DNA of 64,000 nucleotides from Turritopsis dohrnii (taxonomy: Eukaryota > Cnidaria > Hydrozoa > Anthoathecata > Oceaniidae): the NCBI GenBank assembly GCA_027922465.2, contig BQMF02000236.1, positions 372,001 to 436,000 of the forward strand, written 5' to 3'. A model generated the notes under the pieces. It did not search any database and had not been told where the DNA came from. It worked only from the letters and a program-made list of their open reading frames with translations. Below are positions 35,401 to 47,400 of this stretch, one piece after another (within the stretch, counting starts at the first letter, position 1; the number at the start of each line of letters is the position of its first letter). Both the position numbers and the translations under genes were made by a program.

Positions 35401-38400
35401 CCATCCGTAGCTGGGGGAAGGTTAACTGGGACGAAAATCAAATACTTGTGGCTTGAAGGTTGTGATTTGTATGTGCTAAGCGAGACTGATACAGGCATTA
35501 ACTTTATCGCTAAGTACTAAGGGACGTTCGTTTCAGAAATATCTTTACCAATTGGATGTCAGACTTTTCCCGAAATTCTGTTAAGTCTAGTCATTCTAAT
35601 TAACCTATTTTTCTACGATGTTACGTTTTTCATTTTGGACCCGTATATAGATCCACATACAGGCTTTGAATGCTTTCCCCAAACGTTAGTATTTAGAACC
35701 AAAATATACACTATCCACTCATGTTCCGAATAAAAATTTCGGAGTAGAAAGAAAGGCGGGAAATCGCTTCTTAAAAAGGCTAACATACCGTTGAAAGAAA
35801 TAAACTACTTCGAGAAAATGCTCAGCTGCATCCTCATCCCGAAATGAGAAACTTCTCTAGCCGAAACGCTCAGTGACCTTATACCAGGGTATAAACTTAT
35901 GTGCATTTACACAGGGTGGCGTAATAGGGTGTTAAGTTCATTCTCGTTTATATATGTTTTAATATTGTTATGCCGCAATAGCTGACCAGGCTACACGTCG
36001 ACACGTCGTTGATAAGGCTATTGACACGATAATTTTAACAGAAATCAACTGTTTCAGCTCTGTCGCAATAATTGAAAAACATAAAAATGAATACAGTAGA
36101 CTCTCTCTAACTCGAACCTCAAAGGGGAAAACGAAAACAGTTCGAGTTCGAGTAATGGAAAGTCGAATTATAGAGAGTCAACTGTATATTAATTTTTTGA
36201 ATTGATGTTTTTTACCTGTTCCGAACTATCTTCTTTGTTGTTTTGAAATCGCTCACTCATCACTTCCCCGATAGATCTTAGTGCTTCCGGCTGTAAAATT
36301 TCCCCATCGGAACGGCTACCATTATTGTTCAAATCAGTTATAGATATTCCAGGAGCATCATGTCCTGCCACGTTTTCATGTCGGCGGTGTGGATTCATAA
36401 TCTCTTTCATCATTAACTTAATTTGCGTTCCCTGTGTGTCTAGAAAAATGTCAGTTTCAACAACTAAATTTCCCCCTTTTTGAATGTAACGAATACCGCG
36501 AAATCGGGATTAATATCAGGAAAACGGAAGAAAAATCGGAACAAACCTTGGTCATACGGCAGAAATTGATCTTCGATTTCGTCGACAGATTTCAGATTAT
36601 ACAAATTCAAGGGCACTCCCAACTCTCCTTCACTGACGTTATTTTGCGTTGCTGCTTGACTTGGATGCAAATGCTCTCCAACTGAGATGCCATCAAATGT
36701 ACTGGTGCCAACAGCGGTGGAGGAGCTCAAAGCCGTCGAAGGTGTTGATGGAGAGGGTAGAGATATCCGAGTGACTGTTACTGGAGTTCGTTCCAGATCC
36801 TGTCGTGTGAATTGTGTTCCGTCTTCAGTGGCAGGAGAAGATGGTTCAGTCCTTGTGATAAGATGATAAAAATGGTATGAAAGCCAATCTAATCATGCGT
36901 GGTAAATCATGCAAAAGTCTACCAAGGATGGAGTGTTACGACCTCGTGACAAGATGAGTAACCTCCTCCTCCCCTCACAATTACCTAATCACTTAGTAAC
37001 GTGGTCACACCTAGTAACGTGATCACCTAGTTGTTTAGTAAGCAAGCCAGATGTTCAATTGTTGAAAAGGTTGCAGATCCGGTGCTTTGTACTCGACAAC
37101 ATTCAAATCACAAAATCCCGAATGGAATTTGTAAGACGTTGAAGAGCTTGAATACTCATCAAAAACTCTAACATAGTAAATAAGCTCCAGCAAGCAAGAG
37201 GTTAACTTACTCGATAAAATCGCCAAGTTCGTCATGACTTCTACTGACGTCATCATACGACAGATCAGGTGTCGGAGCATCCTCCGCCGCTGCGGATATG
37301 TCTTTTTGCCAAGAAGTATCCGGAGTATCTATTTTTACTCTCTCAGATGGAGTGCTGCCTTGTTCCGATACCGACGGCAAAGGTGTGGGAACCAACGGAT
37401 ATGAAATATCTATGCAAAAATAGGCGACATAATCATGAACTCACGCGTATGTTTGACACCGCCCTTGATCACGTATACACAATAATGTCATCGTGGGAGG
37501 TGTGTAGATATTTAGAAGGCGCAAGACATTAGCACAAAAGGGCGCAGACGGCTAAAGTCGAAACAACATTCATAGATATTCAAAGAATAAAAAACGCACC
37601 TTCCTTTAATAAACATTAGGCGTATTGACCATGTCATTTTCAGAATAATAAAATTATGCCTACTTTACTGCGCTTAATTTTCATCTTCCCAAGAATAATT
37701 AAAGGGAATCATTTCAAGGCAATTCAAACATTTACGCACCATGTTGAACACTTTCACTTGGCTGTTTTCACCTACATAGTTTTTCCGTGACTTTTCATCC
37801 GGTTCTTGAGAAATCATGGTCACGGATAAGAACAATATCACAAACCTTTCTCATCTTCTTTCTCCTCCACATGTACGGTATCATCGATGTTTTGTTCTTC
37901 CAGCTCACTTATAGTATCTTCGGGCGTTTGCACAGCGCCTGCATCACTTACAAAACTGGCCAATGGTGTCTCACAAGGCGTAGAGATTTCAGGTATTTCC
38001 TTCGTTTCATCTTCTTTATCGAAGGACTGGGAATTAAAGAGAGGTAATATTTTCGACATAATCAAGTTGTTTGAAATTTGAAAGATACACACAAAGAGAG
38101 GTCGTCCAAAGTTTAAAGACGAGAATATCTGGAGTAGATAAGCAACTGACCGTAAGCTAATAGGAAAAGTATAGAAAAATGCCAGGATACTGATTAAATT
38201 ATATTACTGTTTCCACATAGATATAGTTGTAGATGGGATCGTGAGGACAAAGACAAGGCGAGTATTCTCAACAAAACATGTTTCTGCTTTTACCACTACA
38301 ATTTACTTTAAGCACTGAAGATGATAATATATCGAAAAGCTTTTGCTTAATTTCAAAGATTTGTCGTCTTGTTTTATTATATAGTTGTTATTTTGTTCTT

Positions 38401-41400
38401 AACCTAATTCCAGACTAAACCTTTACTTATCCTTATCGTTTGAGTTAAACTTTCCTTGACATTCACCAGCTCTTCATATGTAAACAAAAAAAAAAATCAT
38501 TTGTGAGAATGCCCTACTATAACACACCTACAACTGATTGATCATTGTTTGAGGTTATTCCATACTAAATATTCAGCCTTGATTGTTTTTAAGGTAAAAT
38601 CCAGGTTGTCAAACTGTTTAAGATTGTTTAAAAATAAGATTGTTCTTACATAGAAAAACATCAATCTGATTACTTTTACAAAATTTCTACTTACTTACTT
38701 ACTTAACCCTTGGCAATGCCCTAGATAGGAGCCATTATCAAAAAAGTGCGACATTCGGTGTAACAACGATATGAGCGTCTATTACGGTTTATATGGTGCT
38801 CATATAAAGCGTTTTTAATGTTTAGTTAGCTCATATAAAAAACCGAATCTTATTTCAGCCATTGCTGGATCACTCTAAACCCAAATTTAGTTTAAATAGC
38901 CCTCGTGTTAGCGGCGTTTACTTCGTTTTGTCAATGTAACAAAACCAATCTGCCTTGAATTTGCTTGTAATTTGCGTCTTCTAAATTAGATATTAGTGAT
39001 GAAAATCTCATTAAAACACTCTATTTGGGCCAAAAAAAGAAAATCATGAGTTTCAAAACATTTCAGACATTCCAAAAAAAATTATCTCAATTCAAACTTT
39101 GTAACAAAAGTAAAGTAACATACGTAACAGATTTTTAAACAGCCTATCGTGGACGATTTCAATCATTAGTGATAGTAAATTCTACTTAAAATCGAAAAGG
39201 GTATTTGTAAATCATTGAAAATAATAACTAGAGTAGACTTCGTATAAAGTAGTGTGCATCATAAGACTTCTTCTGAAATCTTTTGAAATGGCCAGTTCTA
39301 CGAGTAACATACGTTATGGACTCTCTAGAGTCCTGTAGAAAAAACAAACAAACGATATTTTTTCAGTATAGCTACTGGGTCGGGAGGATAACATTTCACT
39401 AAAAAGCGGGATCTTTCTTACTTCATGTGTGGCGTATAAGACGCTTATTTTCTAATTGTAACCAACATAACTGTAACTTACGTTACCCACTTTCGAATGT
39501 TTTGTAATTCGAACGTTTTTTCGAATGTTTTTGGAACAATAGAACGACTTCACTTATGGAAACGTGTTCATAAGTGACTTGCCTTGAAAAGGAAAAGGAT
39601 TTCTCTTCACAAAATTTGGTAAGTGTTAATTTTTTATTCGTTATGTAAGAACCTAAAATAATTTTCTGATAAACTGTATGTAGAAACTTTTAACGACGTT
39701 AAATATACTTCTAAGAATACCAGACCTATGCAAATCCGTTGCCAATTTGATAAAAATTGACTTCAAAGTTTGATCAGTCAAGAACAGCGGAGTATATTTT
39801 GCTGACCAGAATGGGAATTCTCATCAATTTCGTAACGTATGTTACAAATTTGAGTATGAAGCTATTTGTTGGAGAACAGTAGTTATTCAGTCTTTCAGGC
39901 TCCCATAAGAATTTCTTATTTCTTTTTTATGTATTTGATACTGTTATGAAGATTTATTACCCCAAGAATCAATATTTACTGGTGCCTATGACAGGTTTAG
40001 GATCAACAATATCAAGATGTTATAACATACGTTACGTTACAAACTTCGTGTCCTTAAACTCATTGTTTACGTCCTCTGGATTAGTGTAAGAATGCAAAAA
40101 TTAATTTTCTAATGAGAGAGCATGAAGCTTCCAGAACCAGTCACCACCATGGTCAATGAGTGCTTTAGAAACTGGATTTCTTAAAATTGACATTTTGTAA
40201 CATACGTTATAGATTTTCTTATTTCTTATTTGATTTATTTTCCATATTGTTGAAGTCATTATGCTTTTTTCTCGATACTCTGTTTAATATTCTATTTTAG
40301 AAAAGTGTTTGTTATCATTTTAGGGAGTTTACTCTCTTTGGGAGTGTCTGGTGTCTTATTTGATCTTTTGTTAGGTAACATACGTTGAAGCCATAGCAAG
40401 TTTTGATATAGGAGCAAGTCGAATCAAATGACGTTTCTTAAATAAGACTTATGCCTACTGAAACAAAACTAAGCGTTTGCTAACAAATATTTCTTATTTT
40501 ATGAATGAGAAATGTCAGAAACGTAGCTCTCTTTAAATTACATTTGATAATGTAACTTACGTTACTATAGGTGCCATTATTGAAGTCAATCCCTCCGCTA
40601 AACCAAGCATAGAATAAATCTTGCATTAATGTTTATTGAAGGTACTGGTGTTACTGGCCAGATTGAAGCAAATATGTCTTAATGTTTCTCTTTTAATCTA
40701 TGAGAAATGCTCTTAGATTTGTTAAATTTATTTTCAACATTATATTATTCCAGATTTTGAAGGGTTTTTCTTAAAATTAAAAAAAAAGAAATCACTAAGG
40801 CGTTAGAGCTTTTATTTTCTCAAAATGTAAGTTCAAATTGATTCTAAGAAAGATGTGAGAACATGTCTTTATCATTTTCCCTGTTGATTGGGCTATAATG
40901 AAAAACATAACGTAGGTTACTAGTGAATTTTGCCTCGATTCGAGTTTGACACCGTTGTGAAACAACATCACATTTCTTGTACTGTCAAACATGATTTTCA
41001 AACTCTATTATGTCTGGAGTAACCTTAAAAAGCATTTTTTCAATTGAATGGGTACATTTCATTTTGACCAGTTTTCAATTTTTCGATAACCTAAATGTCG
41101 CACTTTTTTGATAATGGCTCATAGGCACCAAGGATTAATACTATCTCTACATATCACTATATGCTATATCAACAATGAAGCTATATAAAAACAAGTCATA
41201 CTAACATTCAATCCTGGTACCCTTTCAAGCTGTAATACAGCCACAAAGAAATGAATTTAAACACAAGACAGTGTGAGTCTTTTTTCTTACCTCCCTTAGC
41301 TGCTCATCCTTCAATGGTTGAGGGAAACCAAACAGGATATTAAGTCGTTCAAGTATAACCGAACGTATCAGCTCTCGTACAAGATCTTTGTCGACTGGAA

Positions 41401-44400
41401 TACCTGCATCAACAAACAGCTGTAGCCCTTGTAGACCGATAACATGTTCTAAATTGAAGCAAGTCAGATATTATGTATAGTGCGTTCACTCTAACTTGGA
41501 TAATGTCCTTTTGCACGATCTGGTGGAAATTGAGCGTCAATTCCCACAACACTTAAAAGTCATTGGTCGTCTTTTGTCTTGAAAAGGGTAGAAAAAGAAT
41601 TTTTAAACTTTTAATAAGCGTTCTGTTTCATTACTCTAACGTGTCTGATAAAAATCATTAACGATTATCCAAGTTAGAGTGAACGCACTATAAGATATGT
41701 TGAGGGAAAGAATGCTACTGATGTTTCCAGGCTTTTGCTTTAGGACGTCGCGATTTGATAGGGTAGGAGAAATAGTTATCACAATAAACATGTGGAAACT
41801 ATACTGCCAAATCTGTTAAATATTTTGATCATATAAACACTAATCATTCGCCCGAATAATTGAATTACCAAGCCAGTCATAGCTTGAAGTGCCATCATCA
41901 TCATCTTTTACATCAAGAAGAGGAACACGACCAGCAACTTCCTGTAATGTGGGATCAGCTGGTTGCTCGTGCAGTGTACTTATAATTCTAGCAAGAAGTT
42001 CCTGTTCTAACCTAAAAAATGGAACATCATCATCATTCATCATGGATATAATTGTATATATTTATGAATTTACTCAGAGTATCAATGAAGGTCCTGAAAT
42101 TTAATTCTTTAAATCCCTTGGCTATAAAAGTATGCCAGAACACAAAGTTAGATGGACTGAATGTGATGCTTAAAGTGATTTGAGTCAACAGCTGGTTTGA
42201 TTGCTATAGTTGAGGGGACAGCCACGGCACTTAAATAACAAACATAAAACAAAAAACAAATGGTAAAAGTGAAGGAGGGTAAAAGGGAACACACCATTCA
42301 TGTGCTTTTTCTTCTACAGTAGATATTGTTTGGACAGAAACTGGCATGGTTTGATCTTGGTGATATTGCTGTGGTGGGAAGGCGGGGCCTTCATATTTAG
42401 GTATCAGACTTTGTGAGCCGGTTATAGCTACTGGTTGCTCTTTGTCAGGATGTTCGTGTTCGTTATCAGTGGTGTCAGATCCATTCACCTTCAAATTAGT
42501 TGTAAATAAAAGAGATCACCAAAAGTCATATTAATAACTTCAAAACTTCAAAAGCACTGTATAGCAACAGATTAAGTTTTTTTTTTTTTTTTAACAAACC
42601 TCATCAATTTTGTCTTGGATGGAAATAAATTCTTGGAACTTATATTGTTTTTCATCGATGGGCTCGACTGATCTTTCAGGTGTACTCTGAAAAAGTGAAT
42701 AAAAAACCAAAAAAACCTGGGCCATTAAAAAAATCTCAGAAAATTAAAAGCATCTTAGAAAATTGAAATTATTTCAAAAGTATAGTTCCAATACCTTTTC
42801 AGAAGTGCTCTTTGAGACTGATGATTCTGAAGTGGTCGTACCTTCAGTTGTATCAATGTCAATGTTGGGCAAAGGCTAGCAAAAAAATAACCTTGATAAA
42901 ATATTCTTAAATGTTCGTTACTTCCAAGGCAAAGCTTCTAAACCCACTGTCATATTCATTTTTGTAGAATCTCCAAATTTGACAGTAAACAATGGTGGAA
43001 CATCAGTTAAAAACGTAACCACCCAGTCTAAAAACAGAAAAAGACAAAAATAACATATTATTGCAACTACCTGTCGACGCAACTGTAATTTCTTTTTCAA
43101 TTGCTCTTTCATTTTCGTTCGAATCCTGTGTTTTAATCCTAATGATGAGTCATGATAGTCTTGCGACTGCATATTTATCACAGCTACGTTAGGGCCAGTC
43201 TTCGTAAGCTTGGTTTGTTTCACTAGAATTTAATACAGACACAGATGGTTAGTATCATATAGCAATGCTAATTGTGGACTGAAGTATAGAAGATGAAAGT
43301 TAAATGGTATAGATAACCTTTAGTTTCATCAAGGGGTTTTTCTTTGCTTATTATCAACGGCAGTCGTTCAGCAGGATCATGTGATGGCTCAGCTAATGGA
43401 ATGGCTGTAGCAAATAATTCTCCAGTAACTGGAAACCTGTTGCTTGCATCGTGTATGTATGGATGAAAGTAAAGTTGTTCATGATGAGTTCCAGAATGAT
43501 GATTGATATTTGTTCTCTGTTCAACATGCTCTCGTTGTCCTGAGCTATGATCATTTTGATTGGTAGTTTTCCTTGTGGAGCAGACACCATGTTTTTCATT
43601 TTGTAACATACGTCTATGGGGCTGGTGAGGTTGACGTCCATAAATATGCTGATAGATGAGTTCATCATAAGCTGTGGAAGATTCAGGTGGAGGAACAAGC
43701 TACAAAAATGAATTGATGATATCAATGCGGTGCTCTGAGAGACTATGACAACAAACAGCCAGTGTCTAATATTAAGATTTTATCTGGGTGTCAGGTCGGG
43801 CCATTGACATCATTGGTTTTAGAATTTTTGGTGACCTGACAGAAATTTATCAGGGGGGGAATTCGGTTCATAATTTTGCGTAAGTTTTCCCGCGTTGGTT
43901 TTAGCCATTCGCATAATTGGTCGTGGGTTTTGAGCATTTGTTTCCATCATTCGTACAATTGGTTGTTGGTTTTGGTTTTGGTTCTGAGTGTTCGTGCCTA
44001 ATGCAAGCAATCTTCGAGAAAATTAATTTTTGAAGTAATAACTATGAGAGAAACGCTTCATTGATTTTTTCTTAACGAATTAATTACAAAATCATGGAAT
44101 TTTATATAGCAGAACCAGATTTTTCTGTTCCTATTTATTTGTTCAACGTGGCTACTTCGAAAATACCTTGACCGGTGTAGTTGAAAGCAATTTCATTGTT
44201 ACATAGAAATCTTTTGCAATCGAATGAATAGAACGTTATTAAGAAGAAACCTGCAAAGCTTGTAAAAAAAAGTTCTCCATCTTAGTTGATAATAAAACAC
44301 ATCAAACTAATGTTTCTCATTGGTTGTTAAAGACATGGTGGAGTGTTGTAGTATTTATCTATAGCACGTAATACAAACAGTTAGGAACTGTTGTAACGTT

Positions 44401-47400
44401 ACTTGTAAAAACTCTCTGTTAAACTTACAAAGCTATACGTCAAATCTCTCGTAATGGAATTTCTTAAATCATTTTGGTGGCTCGAACCAACTTTTGACTC
44501 TCTCAGACAGTCGGGCCACCTCTAAGATTAGACACTGACAGCATCACAGTATTGTACAGAGGAATCCCATAACTTGAACACTGGATAACACACACACTTT
44601 TGGGAGTGGGTTGGTTCTGAATAAATACTTAAACAGAAGTGGATTTCAAGGGAAGATCTACACAACATCTTACCTACATCATAAAATTGCATGTTTCTAA
44701 TCTCACCTCTTTCTTCTTCTTAACCTTCAATTTGGTTTGCTTCATAAATTTGCTAGCTGGTTTTTCTGCCAATTTACTCTTCAATTCTGTTTTATGTTTT
44801 GTTGATAGTGGAACACGAGTATCCTTTTTGTCAACAGTTGCAGAAATTTTTCCTTTAGCAGGATTTTGAAGAGTTGTCTACGGAATTGAAACAAAGCAAA
44901 CAGTAAGTCCTTTTTTTAGCTGGTGTAATATAAAGGTCAAATGCCATGTAAAGGCCATGTAAAGGTCAAATGCGAATAAGTAGAAAACTTAAACCTTCAT
45001 ACAAACAATAAGGATGATAAATAAGTTTCAAAAATGTTCATATCAAAATACTATTTAAAGACTATTTGAAGAGGTTAAGAGCTGTTAGGCTCTAGGTGGA
45101 AGAGGTTGTGTTCGGGAGTTTGTGGGTTCCATCATCAACCGAGTCATGCGTATAACAGAGTGAATCATTCCTCTCTGATTAGTACTAAGCAAGATAGTTC
45201 TGTGGTGGTTGTCTAGTTGAGCAGTTCCTGTTCCTGTCCTGTCATACACTTTAGATAACCCAAATGGGAACTTTAAATGCTCTAGGACCTCGTTGGTAGG
45301 ACCTTCAATTATAACAGTACTTCAAGGAACTGAAGATACTATCTTGAGTAAACAATCGTAAAATAAATAAAAGAAAGAACGAGAAACTGTAGAAACAAAC
45401 AACTAGTTCTGTAGTTCGTGTGGTACTGAGATCATAAAGGCCTAAAACACATTGAAAATGAAACTCACATTTTGATTTGAAAAATCATGCCGAGTGCTTT
45501 TTTAATTTTTATCATGTTATTACTTTCAATAGTGATACATATTGTACATGATATTTTTTTACCGATAAAATCCAAAACCCTTAGATAAATATTTTTTAAA
45601 TTAAAAGCACGTTACCTTGATATCGTTTTGAATTTCACTTATTTTTGATGCTACTTCTTTTTTAATACGTAACAGGTGCTCTTCTCTGCAAAATTCAAAA
45701 TTTGTGAAAAATTAATTTTAAATTATGATGATTATTTTGAAAGTTAAGAAGGAAAACTTTGCCCAACACATCGAATAATAGTATCATTATCACCGTTCGT
45801 CGCCAGGTTTGTTTAAATATCCAAACAAATCCAGTTCTTTATGTTTTCGAGTTACATCGTAGATATTTTGTTCGAGACGTTCTTTTGCTTCTTGAGTTTC
45901 TCGTAAGACTTTCAATCCATGTTCCGTAATGTTTTCTAAAGAACAGTCATCAAGCGTTATAAAATGACATTTAATCAACATTAAGTTAAAGTTTATAATC
46001 TATTTTTATCTATTAGAGCAGTATTTAATTAGAAATATCGACATTGGTTGGCAAAAAGGCAGACAAATTATCTTTAAACGTTACAACACAAGATGTAGCA
46101 TGAACTGTAGACTATTTATAAAAATTGCGAAAACTGTTAAAAAATCACCTTTTGAGAATTTATCAATATCAATAGGACTGTCTTCGATAATCACTTTCTT
46201 CTGGTGTTTCTAAGAGTACATGTCCATAGTCCAAGAAATCAAAATGGATTGTCAAAACAAAACAATGTCAGTAGAATAGATGACTTTACAAATAAAAGAA
46301 GCCCAAAGCCTGTTGTTTTAAAGGTAAGTAAACTATTAAGCATGTTTCATACTAAATATTTATCCAGGGGACATTCCTCGGAAAGGGAATGTTCTTTTAA
46401 CTCATCTATTTCTCGGACAGAACCTTCAAAGGTCTGATTTTCCAGTCTTTTGGGTGCCAACTCATCTTTACCAATGTCAGCAATCTAGAACCATAGATAT
46501 AAGAAGATATATTGTACAAAATACTTCACAATTTGAGGAGAAATAAGTATTATTACAGACAAACAGACCACATTTTTGTTAATTTCCTTGAGTTGGTTCT
46601 TCAGAAATGATGTTCCCTACAAAAATATATGAAGTCTTTCACTACATAATTTCTCATGTAGTGCTAGTCAGTTTTAAGAATAATGAGCAATTTGGATTAA
46701 TGATTAAAGGATGAGCTTGTTCAACTGAAAAAAACAAAACAAATGTAACTCCTTTACTGTCATAATATTCTGCACTTCCTCGTGGATATTTTGGATGTCA
46801 TTGGCATTACTTGTAGGCCCTGCATCATCAGTACTCGAACTAACATCCCTGAAATGGAGATAACATTGAAATTACATTTCAAGATTGAAAGTTCCTTTGG
46901 GAAGTATCCTTAATTTTATATTTAGCTAACACACAGGGAATTCTTCTCACAATTTTCCTCATCGTTTGCAATAGATCAGACAAGCAGGCTCAACATTGAT
47001 TTATTATAATCTCGTTGTTGTTGTGCTTGAGTATTCAGTTTCTCGAAGTCAGCAAAAGAATTAAGCCTTATGAAAATTATTTTCAGACACTTCGGGAAAT
47101 AAAGATGTATCCTGAAACATGGTGTGATCCAAATCAATGAAAATTATCTGAAAAGATCTTACTAAAGAGAAACAGTTGTGCAAACACAAGCCACAACCTT
47201 TGTTACTCGTAAAACAGGTGGGGGTGTGTAGCAACTGCAAATGACTTTATCCAACATCCTATGGTGTTTGTATTAAACATTTATGAACCCCAGCTTTGCA
47301 TTTCTATCAAGTCTATTGAAGTTGATGTAGGTTTGAAACCAACAAGAACTTTTGAATGAAGAGAAAATTGAAAACTTTTACTGAATTAAAAGCTTTTAAA

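Larger units (their letters stand above)
32428..38026 (-). other. TALPID3: TALPID3 exon block 3 (five exons, C-terminal acidic tail)
   Basis: Exons 37846-38026, 37211-37409, 36547-36851, 36216-36439 and 32428-32946. They encode a Ser/Thr/Glu-rich, probably disordered tail with TPxP clusters. Five short motifs of the form Ser-(Glu/Asp)-Gly-(Glu/Asp) occur: SEGELGVP, SDGEILQP, SEGEISWY, SEGEVIQS and SEGDLSNL. The vertebrate protein has SEGEILF and SEGQVI at equivalent places. The stop is TAG at 32428-32430. Confidence 0.88.
41291..46848 (-). other. TALPID3: TALPID3 exon block 2 (fourteen exons, central conserved region)
   Basis: Exons 46758-46848, 46557-46616, 46353-46484, 46149-46209, 45794-45935, 45616-45685, 44707-44877, 43318-43699, 43071-43222, 42795-42875, 42600-42686, 42295-42488, 41869-42011 and 41291-41448. 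This carries the region most conserved with the vertebrate protein: the coiled coil at 45.6-45.9 kb, GELFATAIPLAE at 43.4 kb, KYEGPAFPP at 42.4 kb, EWLEQELLARII at 42.0 kb and the QLFVDAGIPVD block at 41.4 kb. The 3' border of exon 46557-46616 is ambiguous between two donors, which differ by 4 codons. Confidence 0.85.

Noticed and set aside
38690..41140. CRISPR-like array, because of regularly spaced repeats
   Set aside because: The DNA is eukaryotic, the motif is only 14 bp and near-palindromic, and the spacers are about 164 bp. The ends are transposon inverted repeats.
43819..44010. Asn/Gln-repeat frame as an extra TALPID3 exon
   Set aside because: Its possible acceptor needs a different phase from the exon ending at 44707, and the flanking exons already join in phase without it.
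45060..45140. Standalone tRNA gene
   Set aside because: The A/B-box-like words are degenerate and no acceptor stem pairs, so it is at best a SINE head.
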